A stretch of 64,000 bases of DNA from Primula veris (GCA_963682055.1 OY821749.1:30883631-30947630); one strand, 5' to 3'. Numbered from the stretch's first letter, positions 23,495 through 35,431 are shown. A program made the numbers and translations. Notes: generated by a model from the sequence alone, not told the origin.

Positions 23495-26400
23495 TTACAG
23501 ATTAAAAACTCTTGCAACCCATCCTTTTTTTCTTATAGAAATGCATGAACCTATCCCCAAACCAAACACCATACCACATCCGTATCCTATCAACACTATT
23601 TCCCAACCAAAATCGTTGACATCAAACGTGAACCGATGTTTTTTTCCTGCTGGAAATTTTGGTGGCGACAATACTGGCTTCTTCCTTTTGTTGCATGGTC
23701 TGGACAATGGCAACCCACACAAACCTGGATTTTTTTCGTATGATGCGTTTGGAAATTTATCAAGGAGAGCTGGAATTCTTCCTGTAAGATTGTTTTGTGA
23801 GAGATCGAGAAAACCTAGGAAGTTCAAGTTACTCCAAAATGAAATCCCAGGTATCTCTCCAGAAAGCATGTTAACGGAAAGATCTAGAGATTCGAGATCG
23901 GTTAAATTTTCTAGAAACCATGGAATCGGGCCTTCGAGCGAGTTTCGCGACAAATTGAGCACTTTGAGACCTTTCAATCTTCCGATAGACAAGGGAATGC
24001 TGCCTTTTAGTTTGTTATTTGAGAAATCGACAACTTTTAATGCCGTAAGGACCTTTTTGTAAGGTAAAAACGATCCTTTGTTCATTATGTTCAACGCATA
24101 GTAGTAATCAAAAGCATCAGTATAATTTTCGGGTTGCACAACTGAGTAAATTGATGTATCTTTATCATGAACTGTCATCATCGCATCAAAGTTATAAAAA
24201 AATTGGGATGGAATATTCCCCGTAAAATCATTATGCGACATGTCGATTATGTGCAAATTGGCAAACTGAGTTTGTTTTAGTGTTCCGTTCAGTTGATTTT
24301 CCCTCAATATAACAACTTTTAGAGAAGATATGTTCCCCAACCAAAACGGAAACCCATCGCTCAATACGTTGCGACCCAAATTCAGAACTTCGAGCTGGCT
24401 ACAAAATTCTAACGACCTTGGAATATTACCTTGCAATAAGTTATCGCTAAGGTCCAATAATTTGATTCTCTTTGCATGTCCGAAAGATTGAGGAATTACC
24501 CCATGAAAATTGTTGCTTCGCAAGTTTAGCATCGACAAGGTTCTAGTGGAGTTACCCAAGCAAGTTGGAATCTGCCCATTTAAGTAATTCCTGGACAAAT
24601 CAAGGTAATAAATAGAACCGAGGTTGCATAATGATGGGTGTAGCGCTCCTCTGATCTCATTGTTAGAAAGGTCTACATATGACAACTGACTTTTAGTGCT
24701 TAAATTCGTGAGTATGTTGATTTTTAAGGCACAAGATGACAATCTCAAGTTATTCATATTTGTCATGGTTGAGAGAAAATCGAAGTTGCTAGTGGTCAGA
24801 GATGCGCCACTGTTTGAAAGGTCTAGATATTCTAAATCGTCAAAATTTGAAAATATGTTGAGGTCGATGGTATCGCTGAACTGATTTACCGACAAGTCTA
24901 GATGATAACACTGTTTGAAGTTAATGATGGAAGGAAGGATTGGTCCTTGAAGATTGTTATATGAAAGATCAAAAAATGTAAGATTCTGAAGATTAGAAAG
25001 AGAGGCTGGTACCTCGCCACTGAAGTTGTTTTTGGAAATATCCAAATTTATAAGATTCTGAAGATTTGAGAGAGAGGCTGGTACCTGGCCACTGAAGTTG
25101 TTTTTAGAAATATTCAAAGTATTCAACTTCATAAGTTTTCCAACATCAATTGGTACCTGGCCACTGAAGTTGTTATTGGAAATATCCAAAATATTCAACT
25201 TTTTAAGTTTTCCAATTGATGTTGGAATTGAACCATAGAAACCACATTCTCCCAAGTCAAGTTTCTTCAGCGATTCGAGTTCTCCCATAGACTCCGTCAA
25301 CTGGCCAGTGAGTCTTTTATTAGAGCTCAAGTAAAGCGTTTCCAGTTTATGTAGCTTGAAAAATTCGTTCGGTAAGTTCCCAGAAAGAAAACAATTATTC
25401 AAATCGAGATACGTCAAATTCTTCAAATTCCCAAATAAAGGTGATACCCGAGAGTCGTTCAAGTTATTTCCCCAAAGAATTAGTGTTTCAAGATGAAGAA
25501 GATTGTAGAGGCTGCTGTTTAAAGGGATGATACCTGTTAAATAATGAAAAAGGCCATTAAGTGATATTTTCCTTACTAAATTTGTATTTACTCACAAAAA
25601 AAATTCACTGAGCTCTGTTTGTTTTGCTGGGAATAGAGGCTCGGTAATATTTTTTTCAAAAAATAAAACTTTTCCGTGTGTTTGTCCTGGTGGAAAATCC
25701 GATGAGGAATATATTTTCAGAATTGAAGTAAAATTAGGGAAAATAAGTTGTTCTAAAATTGCGAAGAAAATATTTTTCAGAACCATTTTGTGACCATAAC
25801 AAAAGCTTACATATGGTGGAAATGATAAACAAAGTTAAATTAAACTAATAATAAAAAAAAAAAAATAGGGGAAATGATGGTTTAGTACACAGTTTAGAAC
25901 TTGTTAATAAAAAAAATATGGTTAAAATATTTATTAAAATATTTAAAAAAAATACTCTTAATAATTTAAAATATAACTAACTTTTTGGTGATAAAAATTT
26001 CTTCACAAAATTTTCCGCAAAATGTGTCGTGCAGCTCTCAAGCTACCAGAAATTATAGGAAAATTAAGCTCCATCCTGAAAAATGTTTTCCATTAAAATA
26101 ATTTTTTTGTGAAAATATTTTACGATAAAACAAACAAGGTTGTTTGTAAAAAGGATGTTTTTGAATGGATCAACTTGTTAAGTAATGTTAAGGAAGAAAA
26201 TTGAATCGTCATGCCATTGGTTAAATAATTTCAATTATTTAACCAAAATGAATAACCAATAAGGAAAACAAATTTGACTAATCATAATCATTCACAAATT
26301 CTAAACATCTAAATTAAACAATTTCTAACAAATAGCAAACTGTAATAATAATACCAGATAAGCATCTCTCTTGGAGGTACAGACCAATGACATGACCAGT

Positions 26401-26643
26401 TACATCGTCGCATTCGACTCCGTCCCAGTCACAGCAATCATCATTCTTATTCCAAGGCAATGATCTGTACGAATAGTCGCAGTTATAACTCTCATTGAGA
26501 GAAAAATGAGTCATAAACTGGAGCAACGCGGTTTTCTCCTCAACCCTACAGTTATTGGTGACTAAAGAAGATGAAAAACAAATGCTACAAAACACCATTA
26601 CAAGAAAGATGGTCTGATTATTTTGTGTTATTATCGGACCCAT
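23495..26643 (-). CDS. Receptor-like protein 1 (extracellular LRRs, one membrane segment, no kinase)
   Basis: Two exons, 26643-26355 and 25533-23495, give 2,328 nt (775 aa). The N-terminus has a signal peptide (TIFLVMVFCSICFSSSLV). A cysteine-paired LRR cap follows with LPWNKNDDCCDWDGVEC. A long run of about 24-residue LRRs (LxxLxLxxNxxxGxIP) is interrupted by an island around the NKGSFLPYKK segment. The end has an LRR C-cap (NPGLCGLPLSRPC), a basic/acidic linker, one membrane helix (EIVLIGYGCGMVFGLGIGS) and a short tail. This is the standard layout of plant receptor-like proteins of the Cf-9/RLP class, which sense extracellular ligands with adaptor kinases. The ligand is unknown. The 821-nt intron falls in the cap/LRR junction (LSG|IIP), where the downstream paralogue has none. 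Several central LRRs are near-identical in DNA. Confidence 0.9.
25534..26354 (-). other. 821-nt intron of receptor-like protein 1, carrying repeat sequence
   Basis: Donor GTATTATT and acceptor CAG bound the intron. The interior (about 25600-26145) contains the common plant repeat vocabulary GAAAATATTTT, TTTTCCGCAAAA and TAAAACAAACAAGG, typical of a short inverted-repeat element. The intron start (GGTATTAT) and the first bases of exon 2 (GGTATCAT, across the junction) are near-identical. Confidence 0.6.
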
Positions 26644-29321
26644 TTCTTGAAAAATAATAAGACTAAGCTGTTTCAGCTTAGCCTATTTAAAGTGATGTTA
26701 ATCCCCATACTTTTCTTTTCCATCGTCACGGCTTCAGCAAATGTCACATCAACATTGACTTGAAAGTTGAAACTACGGGTCTTTCAAGACTATTACAGAA
26801 GAACTTTTAAGAGAACGGTGAATTATTAAAAAACTAATACAGAGAATTGGTCCTTTTTTTATATTTTCTTAAAGGATTGTCACAAGAATCAACACATGAT
26901 AGAGATATTTATATTAAAAGTTTAAATGACAATCAGGCCTAGTTCTATGCGAGTTTGTTCTTCCCATTTTCTCATTGTGCAAGCCAGCTACTAGCCAATA
27001 ACTTGTATGTACACATTGCTGGCATATTTGTTGTAATCTCATTGGCCATATTTAACTTGATTCTAACTAATCTCTAATATATAATTAATCCATTCACATC
27101 AATGATTTTTTTATGTTGATGGAATAGAAGGTGTTTCATATATTATTGTCCATTTAAGAATACTAAGTACAAATTAAAGTTCAAACATAGGGTTAAATCA
27201 AATCAGTAGTGTAAATGACTTGTTTGTTTCGGAAATTTTCAAGAATTATAATCTGCACGGCGTTTATTGGTCAATTTAAGTCGAGGTTAGTTTCTTTATC
27301 GGGTTTTCCGTTTCCTAAACTGGCCTCAGTAACTTCTATGTTGCAGTGCATTTGACTGACAAGTTAAGGATGATGCCTATTTTTGGTGTTTAGACCCCGA
27401 AACAAAATTGTGAGCAGATAGGACTCCATTAAGCAAGTTTAGTTGCCTAAAAGCTGCAGCCAAGCAAGATGATAGGATGAAATTCCGAGAGTTGAGACGA
27501 TTTCTAATTTCTCAATTCTCATATAAGCTAGATTCCAGAATACCTTATGTGTGACCACACATGTATTATGTATGAATCTATAAGCAAAATTTACATTTCT
27601 CAATTACCTGCTTTGATGACTTTTCAAGTAAAAGGAATTGCTAATTAATTTTTCATTGATGCTAAGTGGATCTTGTTTAAATTTTGAGATCTATCTTACC
27701 TACTCTTCAACTTTAATCCTACTTTTATTATAAAAAAAAATGATTTCTGCATCAGTGAGCTTGACCCACCCATTTCTTCCACTAATTTGGCCGAGGCTTT
27801 GTTTTATGCAACGCTCAGAATATAGGTTGATCGTGAAATAAAATTTTAAGCCAATCCAACTTAAAATATCTACTTCTTTTAGTGTTAGTTTTTAAGCAGA
27901 CCATCCACTAATGCATTGCAACATATAAGCAAACAAACAGATAATTAGCTCAATAGCTGCACCCAGGCACGGAACCAGGAGCTTTGGAGAGGAGGGACTG
28001 ATACGCTACTTTTGGTAAATGTGGTGGTGAGGATGGGGGTGGGGGATGATATACTAATTTTTTAAGATTTCATTCAAAATAAATAGGAAAAAATTAATTT
28101 TCCATCGATTTTATTGGGTGTGTGAGTGTGTGTCTCGGCTTAGTTACTTCCATGGCTGCAGCTAATGAAGCGCTTTCTATAGCTAGATGCAGTTTTATGA
28201 GGTGTGAAATAGTGACGATAGGCATGTATTATTTTGTTAGCAAGTTCTTCTCCATTCATTCAAAAAATGCCTCAAAAATCAGCAGCAGTTATACTTGCTA
28301 GTATGTTTTTGATTGCTGATGTGGTGTATTTAATATTTGGAGCATCATACATCATCTGGATGGTTCATTTTTTCAAATTTCAGTATTACTAAGCACCTTG
28401 AAAATGAGAACTGATCTTATGTGCGATAATCAATACTGAAGGACTTTAGAGTTGGTGTTGTAAGGGCATACGTTTTTCATTCTGTTTCGGTGATGAAATC
28501 CTGTGAGAATTAATAATAGGATCTTTCTTAGCAGCTTATCTTTTTCTTTATTGCTTTAATGGAAGCTGATAATAGGTCAATCATATACAATCAATGTGCT
28601 ACGAAATAATGTCATTGATATTGTTAGTTATTTTGAAACTTTTTGATTTACATTCTAATCATAGACAATTCAAGTCATGGCTAGCAGCTCGCGAGGTTGC
28701 TCAGCTTTATTTATTATTTCTCATAAGCGGTTCTACGCTTGGTTGGAGAGCTTAATATACGCTTCTTTTTAGTGGTTTCGTAAGCTTGAGAATGGAGAAG
28801 TGGGATGGATCAACCTTGCTTCTTTTGAACCTTATACAAGCTAGCTTATTTCTTTAAACCTGCAGCCAAACAAGCTGACAGGACTCGGTTCTTCGGGTTA
28901 AAGAGATCAGGAGCTAGAATTGTGGATCGCTTTTTCTTTTCCGCATTAGTTAGATTCTAGAATAACTTGTCGGCTTTCAATTTCTTGTAACTTTTAAGCA
29001 AAGAAGCTACATTATTCAAGGCTCAGGAAAATCCGAGTCCCTCCAGCTTAAGGCTCCTAGCCTTTTCAGGCCAAAAGCCAGTGACCTTTTCTTTAAGTAG
29101 ATCAACAAAATGCAGCCCAATATTTTAGCAGAAAAGTAGGCAAGCTAAGCTTAAAATATGTATACAAAAAAAGTCAAAAAATATGTATGAATGCACAAGT
29201 GTGGCATTGTAGACGGTATGATGAGCAGTGACAACCATGAGTCAAAGTAACACAAGAGGCAAGCACAAACAATTCATTTATACATGTTATCGAGAACATT
29301 TTCCTATTTGGAACTAGACAT
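26644..29321. other. Spacer between the two receptor-like protein genes
   Basis: No gene is recognised. AAGC-rich dispersed repeat fragments occur near 27405-27480 and 28850-29115. A block at 27960-28060 (GGCACGGAACCAGGAGCTTT, then G-rich sequence) resembles another dispersed repeat type. The right part near 26644-27000 must hold the promoter of receptor-like protein 1. Confidence 0.5.
28850..29115. repeat. Dispersed AAGC-rich palindromic repeat
   Basis: It includes TTAAACCTGCAGCCAAACAA, AACTTTTAAGCAAAGAAGC, TTCAGGCCAAAAGCC and CAAAATGCAGCCCAA. These words recur in other copies in the window. Confidence 0.45.
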
Positions 29322-29570
29322 TTATTTATATCTATTGCTTCTACGAATTTTCGAATTAAAAATCCGCACGAACCATGTTTTATCTGTGACAGAAATGCAA
29401 AAATACCCACCAACTAAACCAACCACAACCCCCAAAATATATCCTGACAACACCATTTCCCAACCAAACTCTTCGAGCTCGAAAAAGCCATGGCTCTTTT
29501 GAGATGCAAATTCTGGTGGTGTCAAATTTGTCGTATGTGTACCAGCATAACCTAGATAAAGGTGACCCAC
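29322..29570 (-). pseudogene. Out-of-frame membrane anchor and tail of receptor-like protein 2
   Basis: This frame encodes FFELEEFGWEMVLSGYILG, continuing through a glycine/valine-rich helix to a short basic cytoplasmic tail. It aligns with the FDVNDFGWEIVLIGYGCG segment of receptor-like protein 1. It has no start codon of its own in a sensible place and belongs to the gene upstream in transcription. Confidence 0.8.
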
Positions 29571-31698
29571 ACAACCACGGATTTCCACCATACGAAGCAT
29601 TTGAAAACGTAGCAAATTGTCCACTTTGCGGTATTACTCCCGTTATACTATTTTCCGAGATATTAAAAAAACCCAAGAATTTCAAGTTGCTCATTTCCGG
29701 GGGAAGCTCTCCAGAAAGCATGTTATCTGAAAGATCTAAAGATTCAAGATTGGTCAAATTTCCAATAGAAATAGGAATTTCACCCGAGAGATTGTTAGTC
29801 GAGATATCTAGCACTTGTATGCCTTTGAGTCTTCCAATAGATGGGGGAATTTTTCCGGTGAACTTGTTACGTGAGAAATCGACAACTTTCATGGTAGCAA
29901 ATACTTTATGATATTCCAGAATCGCTCCTTTGCTCGATATGTTCAACGAGTAGTAATACGAGTACTCTTGATATCTACCGAAACAAGGGCGCCCGTCTCC
30001 TTCACACAAGCTTTGGGACGTTTTCACGTAAGCATATGGTGAATCATATGTATCTACAACCTTCATAGCGTCCCATTTTTCGAAATATTCTGAAGGTAAA
30101 GTCCCTGTAAGATCATTCTGAGACAAATCGATTATGCGCAAATTATCAAAATTGCCTCGTTTCTCTTTAGATGTTGTCGTCATTGTTCCGTGAAATTTAT
30201 TCTCACGCAAGATAAGTACTTTCAACAAAGGTAAGCTCCCCAACCAAAACGGAAAATTATCGGTCAGTTGATTGTTGCCTAAATTAATGACCTCTAGTTG
30301 TGAACAATTTACCAGAGATCTTGGTAAAGAACCATGCATTTCATTATTGCTAATATCCACTAACTTTAAATTTGATGATAATCCAACTGACCCCGGTATA
30401 GTCCCTTCAAATTTGTTATCGCTCAACTTCAACATCGCCAAACTTCGGATATTTCTAAACAAGCAATCTGGGATTGGTCCCGATAATTGGTTATTGGACA
30501 AATCAAGGTACAAAAAGTTGAGCTTACAGATAGAAGGAAGAATTTCCTTATTTATCTTGTTGTTAGAGAGATCTACATACAGCGATCCGTTTGCGACAGG
30601 CCCTGATTCGACCTCGAGATGGGTAACGATATTAATACTTTTATTTTCAAATTTTAAGTTACATGAAGACAAAGACAATCTCCTAATATTGCGAAACGTC
30701 AAAAGAAAATTGGGGTTAGTAGTTGTCAATGATAGACCACTATACGAAAGGTCTAAAAATTCCAAATCGAGAAGATTCATAAACAGTATCAGGTTCACAG
30801 AGTCAGTAAATCGATTTTGTCTCAAATATAATTGCGTATATTTCTTGAGTTTAAGGACTGAACCAAGGATTGGTCCTTCTAAGTTGTTATACGAAAAATC
30901 TAATTTTGTTAAATTTACAAGCTTGGAGAGAGTTAACGGTACCTTCCCGCTGAAGCTATTATTTCCAAGATCTAGAACATTTAACTTTGTAAGGTAACCG
31001 AGCGATTCTGGAATTGGCCCAGAAAAGTTACACCCACGTAACGAAAACGTTTGCAAATTCTTTAGATTCCCGATGGAATTAGGTATCTCACCAAAAAAAC
31101 CCGTTCCTGACAAATCTAAAGATATAAGTTCCGTAGCATTTATACTCGAAATTGAACCTGTAAGTGCACTATTTCCACTCAAATCAAGGGTTTCCAATTT
31201 CGGTAGTTGGAAAATATTGTCAGGCACAGACCCGGAGAGGTCGGATTCTTTAAGATCAAGCACAGCTAGATTTTTTAGTTTCCCAAACAAAGGCGAAACT
31301 TGGGAATTATTCAAGTAATTATATTCTAGAAAAATAACTTCAAGATGTTCAAGACTATAAAGGCTGCTATTCGTAGGGATCGTACCGTATAAGCAGGTAC
31401 TATCGAGGAGGAGACTAATGATATGACCGGTATCATCATTACATTGGACACCTAGCCATTCACAACAATCTTGATCTTCTTCGTGCCATTGAAATATATT
31501 TGAATCGTCGCAATGATCACCCGGGAGTCCATCTAAGGTGAACAGATTCTTGAACTCGAGCAAGGCGGTTTTCTCCTCACTTTTGCATAATATAGTTGAT
31601 GTTGAAGCTGAAAAACATGAATTTAGCAGCAAACCATACAACACAACTACAATCAAGATGAGCCTGTAGATTTGATCAATTGATGCAATATTAACCAT
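29380..31698 (-). CDS. Receptor-like protein 2, frameshifted before its membrane anchor
   Basis: A single-exon frame of 772 aa. It has a signal peptide (LILIVVVLYGLLLNSCFS), an LRR N-cap (WHEEDQDCCEWLGVQC), many LRRs, an island with SYYYSLNISSKGAI, and a C-cap (GNPWLCGSPLSRLC). After the C-cap, near 29545-29560, this frame continues into about 55 residues with no membrane helix. The expected acidic linker, helix (WEMVLSGYILGVVVGLVGG) and short basic tail lie in the next frame and stop at 29322. The break is equivalent to one extra base, or two missing. As read, the product would be secreted or unanchored. It could be a recent pseudogene, a soluble variant or an assembly error. It is a tandem paralogue of receptor-like protein 1 and lacks its intron. 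Confidence 0.85.
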   Translation of the reverse strand: MVNIASIDQIYRLILIVVVLYGLLLNSCFSASTSTILCKSEEKTALLEFKNLFTLDGLPGDHCDDSNIFQWHEEDQDCCEWLGVQCNDDTGHIISLLLDSTCLYGTIPTNSSLYSLEHLEVIFLEYNYLNNSQVSPLFGKLKNLAVLDLKESDLSGSVPDNIFQLPKLETLDLSGNSALTGSISSINATELISLDLSGTGFFGEIPNSIGNLKNLQTFSLRGCNFSGPIPESLGYLTKLNVLDLGNNSFSGKVPLTLSKLVNLTKLDFSYNNLEGPILGSVLKLKKYTQLYLRQNRFTDSVNLILFMNLLDLEFLDLSYSGLSLTTTNPNFLLTFRNIRRLSLSSCNLKFENKSINIVTHLEVESGPVANGSLYVDLSNNKINKEILPSICKLNFLYLDLSNNQLSGPIPDCLFRNIRSLAMLKLSDNKFEGTIPGSVGLSSNLKLVDISNNEMHGSLPRSLVNCSQLEVINLGNNQLTDNFPFWLGSLPLLKVLILRENKFHGTMTTTSKEKRGNFDNLRIIDLSQNDLTGTLPSEYFEKWDAMKVVDTYDSPYAYVKTSQSLCEGDGRPCFGRYQEYSYYYSLNISSKGAILEYHKVFATMKVVDFSRNKFTGKIPPSIGRLKGIQVLDISTNNLSGEIPISIGNLTNLESLDLSDNMLSGELPPEMSNLKFLGFFNISENSITGVIPQSGQFATFSNASYGGNPWLCGSPLSRLCWYTYDKFDTTRICISKEPWLFRARRVWLGNGVVRIYFGGCGWFSWWVFLHFCHR

Positions 31699-32102
31699 AG
31701 TTCAATACAGAACTGAGTTGACACTCATGTGTATGCATATGTATAAATGTTAAATGTGAAAATGTATTGGAGAAACTTTAACAACACATCTTCCACTAGC
31801 CTTCCTCGTTTGGTCAACTATTCATGGCCATGAAAAGGGTTTTTAGTATAAAAATATAGAACTAGTGTTACTGACATAAATTAATAAATTATCCCCATAT
31901 TTTCGAAAATATACTATTTGCCTATTTGGTACATTACATACATTGTTTATTTCAAAGTAAAACTTTTGAAGGTAGGTTTAATAACTATGAGAAATCTCGT
32001 CCTTACTCGAAAAAGGAATGTTGTTGACACTACCGATTCTTATAACTTAGTTTATTTCGATGATCGCCTCACTTGTATATCGTTATATATCCTTTGTGAA
32101 GC
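31699..32102. promoter_or_regulatory. Upstream region of receptor-like protein 2
   Basis: On the minus strand, TTGACC (plus-strand GGTCAA at 31812-31817) lies about 115 bp before the ATG. This is the W-box core bound by WRKY factors, common before defence genes. A single core is weak evidence. An unidentified open frame crosses 31918-32114 on the plus strand. Confidence 0.3.
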
Positions 32103-32314
32103 TTCATCCCTCTTTTTTTTTTTTTGAAAATTAAGCATATATTAACCAACCAAATCAAACAAGTATAAGGGAATAAAACAACTCAGCTACTCATAACCTG
32201 AGTAATCAGAGTTAAGCGGGGTTCAACAGAGTATAAACACTCCGTGATAAGACGACTTCCTAGTTATACACGACTTCCTAGTTAAGACGACTTCAAGCGG
32301 GGTTCATCCCTCTT
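32103..32314 (-). mobile_element. Short retroposon (SINE or 5'-truncated LINE) with 12-bp target duplication
   Basis: The direct repeats TTCATCCCTCTT at 32103-32114 and 32303-32314 bound a 188-bp insert. Its left end is a T-run, which is an A-tail when read on the minus strand. A-tail plus a long target duplication is the hallmark of LINE-type reverse transcription. Inside, ACGACTTCCTAGTTA occurs twice in a row. No clear RNA polymerase III A/B boxes were seen, so a truncated LINE 3' end is as likely as a SINE. Confidence 0.75.
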
Positions 32315-32868
32315 GAACGTTCTTTTTGTTGCATTAATCCTATTTCATGGGAAGCTCATGAATTTCTCGTATGTGGCTCATATCGTGGATTTATTCATGG
32401 AAAGTTAGTCATATTCGAAAATCATCTTTGTATAGGTTTCTATTATATCGACCACGATAGTGATGTGATACTTCAAAAAATATTACTATTATTAAATATA
32501 TTATCTTATACTATATTGCAATCAAAATATGGTCAGAATTGAGAACACCATAGTAAAATTAATTTAAATATAATAAAATTTGAATGAAATACATAAAAGT
32601 TTATTTTGTCCCATTTTCTTAGTTCCGATTCTATTTACCGCTGTACTTTTACTGAAAGATTAAAATTGGCCTCAAATTAAAGAAATGACATTTCAGCTGC
32701 GTTTTATTTTTCTAACAATAACAATCTAGACATATTTACAGAACTTGAAAATTATTACTAGTATTCTAATCAAAACTGGAGACTAAATAGAGTAATCCGC
32801 CATCTGCTAAATACAGACGCTGTCTGCTTGATACAGACGGCGGCTGTATTAGTGGGGTGGAATATAAG

Positions 32869-33022
32869 TCACGTCACGTAATAAAAACTCAATCTATTAA
32901 AAATAAAAATAAAAATAATAAAAAATTAATTAATATTAATTAAATTTAGGGTAGACTCAAACTAGGGTTCCAATATATTTATTTGGGTTTTTAATAGGTT
33001 GAGTTTTTATTACGTGACGTGA
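32869..33022. mobile_element. Palindromic MITE, copy 1
   Basis: The terminal inverted repeats start TCACGTCACGTAATAAAAAC and end with its complement (TTTTTATTACGTGACGTGA). They extend inward through CTCAATCTATTAAAAA, and homology with copy 2 extends outward to about 32829. The AT-rich centre includes CTAGGGTTCCAATATATTTA. Confidence 0.75.
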
Positions 33023-33826
33023 TTTGTACCATTACCGTATGTATTAATCAGAAAGCGTCTGCATAAAACATAAGCCACTATTTAGACAGGGTGAAGATTA
33101 TTGATGCATTTAATTCAAAAAAAACAAACATTGCCAGTGACGTTCCACTGTACGAATATTCGAGCTCAATTGGCAATTATTTAAATAAAAATGAAATTTT
33201 AATACATTTTAATTGTATCATTCTATTATAATAACTCATATGAGTCTGTTAAATTTTATCCATTTTTTTCGAAAATACCCTCACTCTATTTTAATAATTA
33301 TCAACTTACCTAATCTAATTAATTAATAATTTGTCATCACTATATTTTCTTAATTATGAATGTAGCATAAATTAATTAACAATTCGTTTTAACCTGCATA
33401 ACTAGAATAAATGATACCAAATTTAAATATTATATTTAAAATAAAATATATTACGATATTTATATAACAGTGTCTAATTTTTATTAGTATAATAATTTAG
33501 GACTACTATGTATATCAAATGCTCTGTAAAGATCTGGTTGGTTGGCTTTTTGAAAATGACATTATTATATTGTACACACTATGATTGTATTGGTTTTCTA
33601 CGTTAGAATATTAATAATATATATTTATATACATCTAATATTGACCAATGTTGTGTAAACGTTGTTTTAAAAATGTGGGTCGCATCATGTGGTCATCAAC
33701 AGTTAATTTTACTTTAAGAAAAAAGACATATTATGAGCATAGTCATAAAGCAATAACTTTGATCGGGTAATGTTATGCTTTTCAACAGTATTAGTGTAAA
33801 TTAAACAGAGTAAATATTAGACACGT

Positions 33827-34331
33827 TGTTATTCTTTCTTATTGATCGGTAATTATTCTTTCTTGTATTACAACTTCTTATTACATTTATGCTTGGTCTA
33901 ATAACTTAATTTTGAACTTTATCCTTGATGCTCGGTCTTTTCCTTTAGGTTTTCTCGGTATATACTCTAGTGATATAAGCTCTGACAAATATCTTTCTTG
34001 TATATCGTTTTCTTTGTGATTTTTCAGGCCCCTTTTCTAGTGAAGATACTTGACTATTTATAGATACTTGACTATTTATAGACATTTATGTGTCCTAAGA
34101 TGTTGACAAGTGTCTCCATCTTATGCGTCATCTCATGGGCTTTTTCTTTATGGACCTTTATTAATTGGGATAAGATATTTATTGAATAATTTCCCTTATC
34201 CGTAAGTGGGAAAAATACTGTTATACCCCGGGTCTTATGCTAAATGCGTTGGATACCCATTAATGACATGTGAGTCGATTCGCACCCGAATAGGTATATT
34301 CGGGTCTGATTTTTGTGTTCTATCAATAGAT
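33827..34331 (+). mobile_element. Possible solo-LTR-like fragment
   Basis: The stretch has LTR-like features: a TGTTATTC start, a duplicated GATACTTGACTATTTATAG block that could hold a TATA box, a CCCCGGG-containing stretch, and a TCTATCA end. No flanking target duplication and no second LTR or gag/pol frame was found, so this is tentative. Confidence 0.25.
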
Positions 34332-35431
34332 TATTGATCCATGTAATTTATTTATTTAAGTAACATTTTTCATACAATAGTAGTGAATTTTGTCCATAAA
34401 CATATCTTTCTTATTTGCATCATCGCATGTCTATTATTGATTGTCAATCTTTTATTTCTTCACGCATTAAAACTGTGATAATGTTGCTTCGTTTGTCCAA
34501 AATCTTATTGACTTTTATAGCCATTTAATTTGAATGCTACTCGTAAATCTTATCTCACATTCACTATTGGATTTTCAAAGTTTTCTCTGCTCGAGAATAA
34601 CTCCGTTAACTGTTTGGTAAATGTGCAAACCAACCTAGTTGATGATTTGCGAAGTGTCTCAAGACACTTCTGCTTTGGCAGGTTTCAACCTTGGCGAACT
34701 TCTTTTATCTGCATTCATTTTGTTTACTGAACACGACAAGAGCTGAGAGTCGTATTAGGAAAGTTCTCAAAATAAAGTTTCGACTAAACATTTTCTCAGT
34801 TTTGTAAAATTTGATTTCGATTCCTGGTTGTAATTTTCTCGCTGTTTATGCAGCTTTTGTAAAACATTTTGAAAAAAAATAAAGGTGTTTTCATGCGCCT
34901 CTCACCTATCAAAGTTTTGGAAAAGTTCCCCAATTTTGGTCACTTGTGCATTGTGTCCACTTTATACGTGTATCTTTTGGGTGTATGTTTGACCTATAAA
35001 AGTTTTTTATTTATTTAGAAATGGGACCCACGGGTCTTTTTTTCCGATAAATAAAATATTAGGCACAAACACCCTCCGAAACTCAAAACTAACTAGCTAA
35101 ATTATTCCCACCATGAGATAGACATGCTAAGGAAACTATAAAAAATGTACCTAAGAACACTCAAATCAAATATGTAAAAGAATTTAGTACCAAGTAATCA
35201 GTGATGTAAAGTTGTAAACAATGACCATAGAATAAGTACGTAGTAGCCCGAAAAAAATCAAAAAAGGTCTTGTACCGTGTTAAGTCAGGGATTTTGTCAG
35301 GGTTACAGAAAATAGAGAATTGGAACGTATAATTTAGTAATTTTTTTACTTATCTGACAATCATACAAAACATGTAGAATGGCCTTCTGGTCTATTGATA
35401 CATCGGCTGTATTAGTCGATAAAAGTATCAG

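Noticed and set aside
23541..24062. Plus-strand frame of 173 aa
   Set aside because: It lies wholly inside the receptor-like protein 1 coding exon on the other strand; the LRR periodicity explains the open frame.
30272..30997. Plus-strand frame of 241 aa
   Set aside because: It is antisense to the LRR region of receptor-like protein 2 and shows only mirrored repeat composition.
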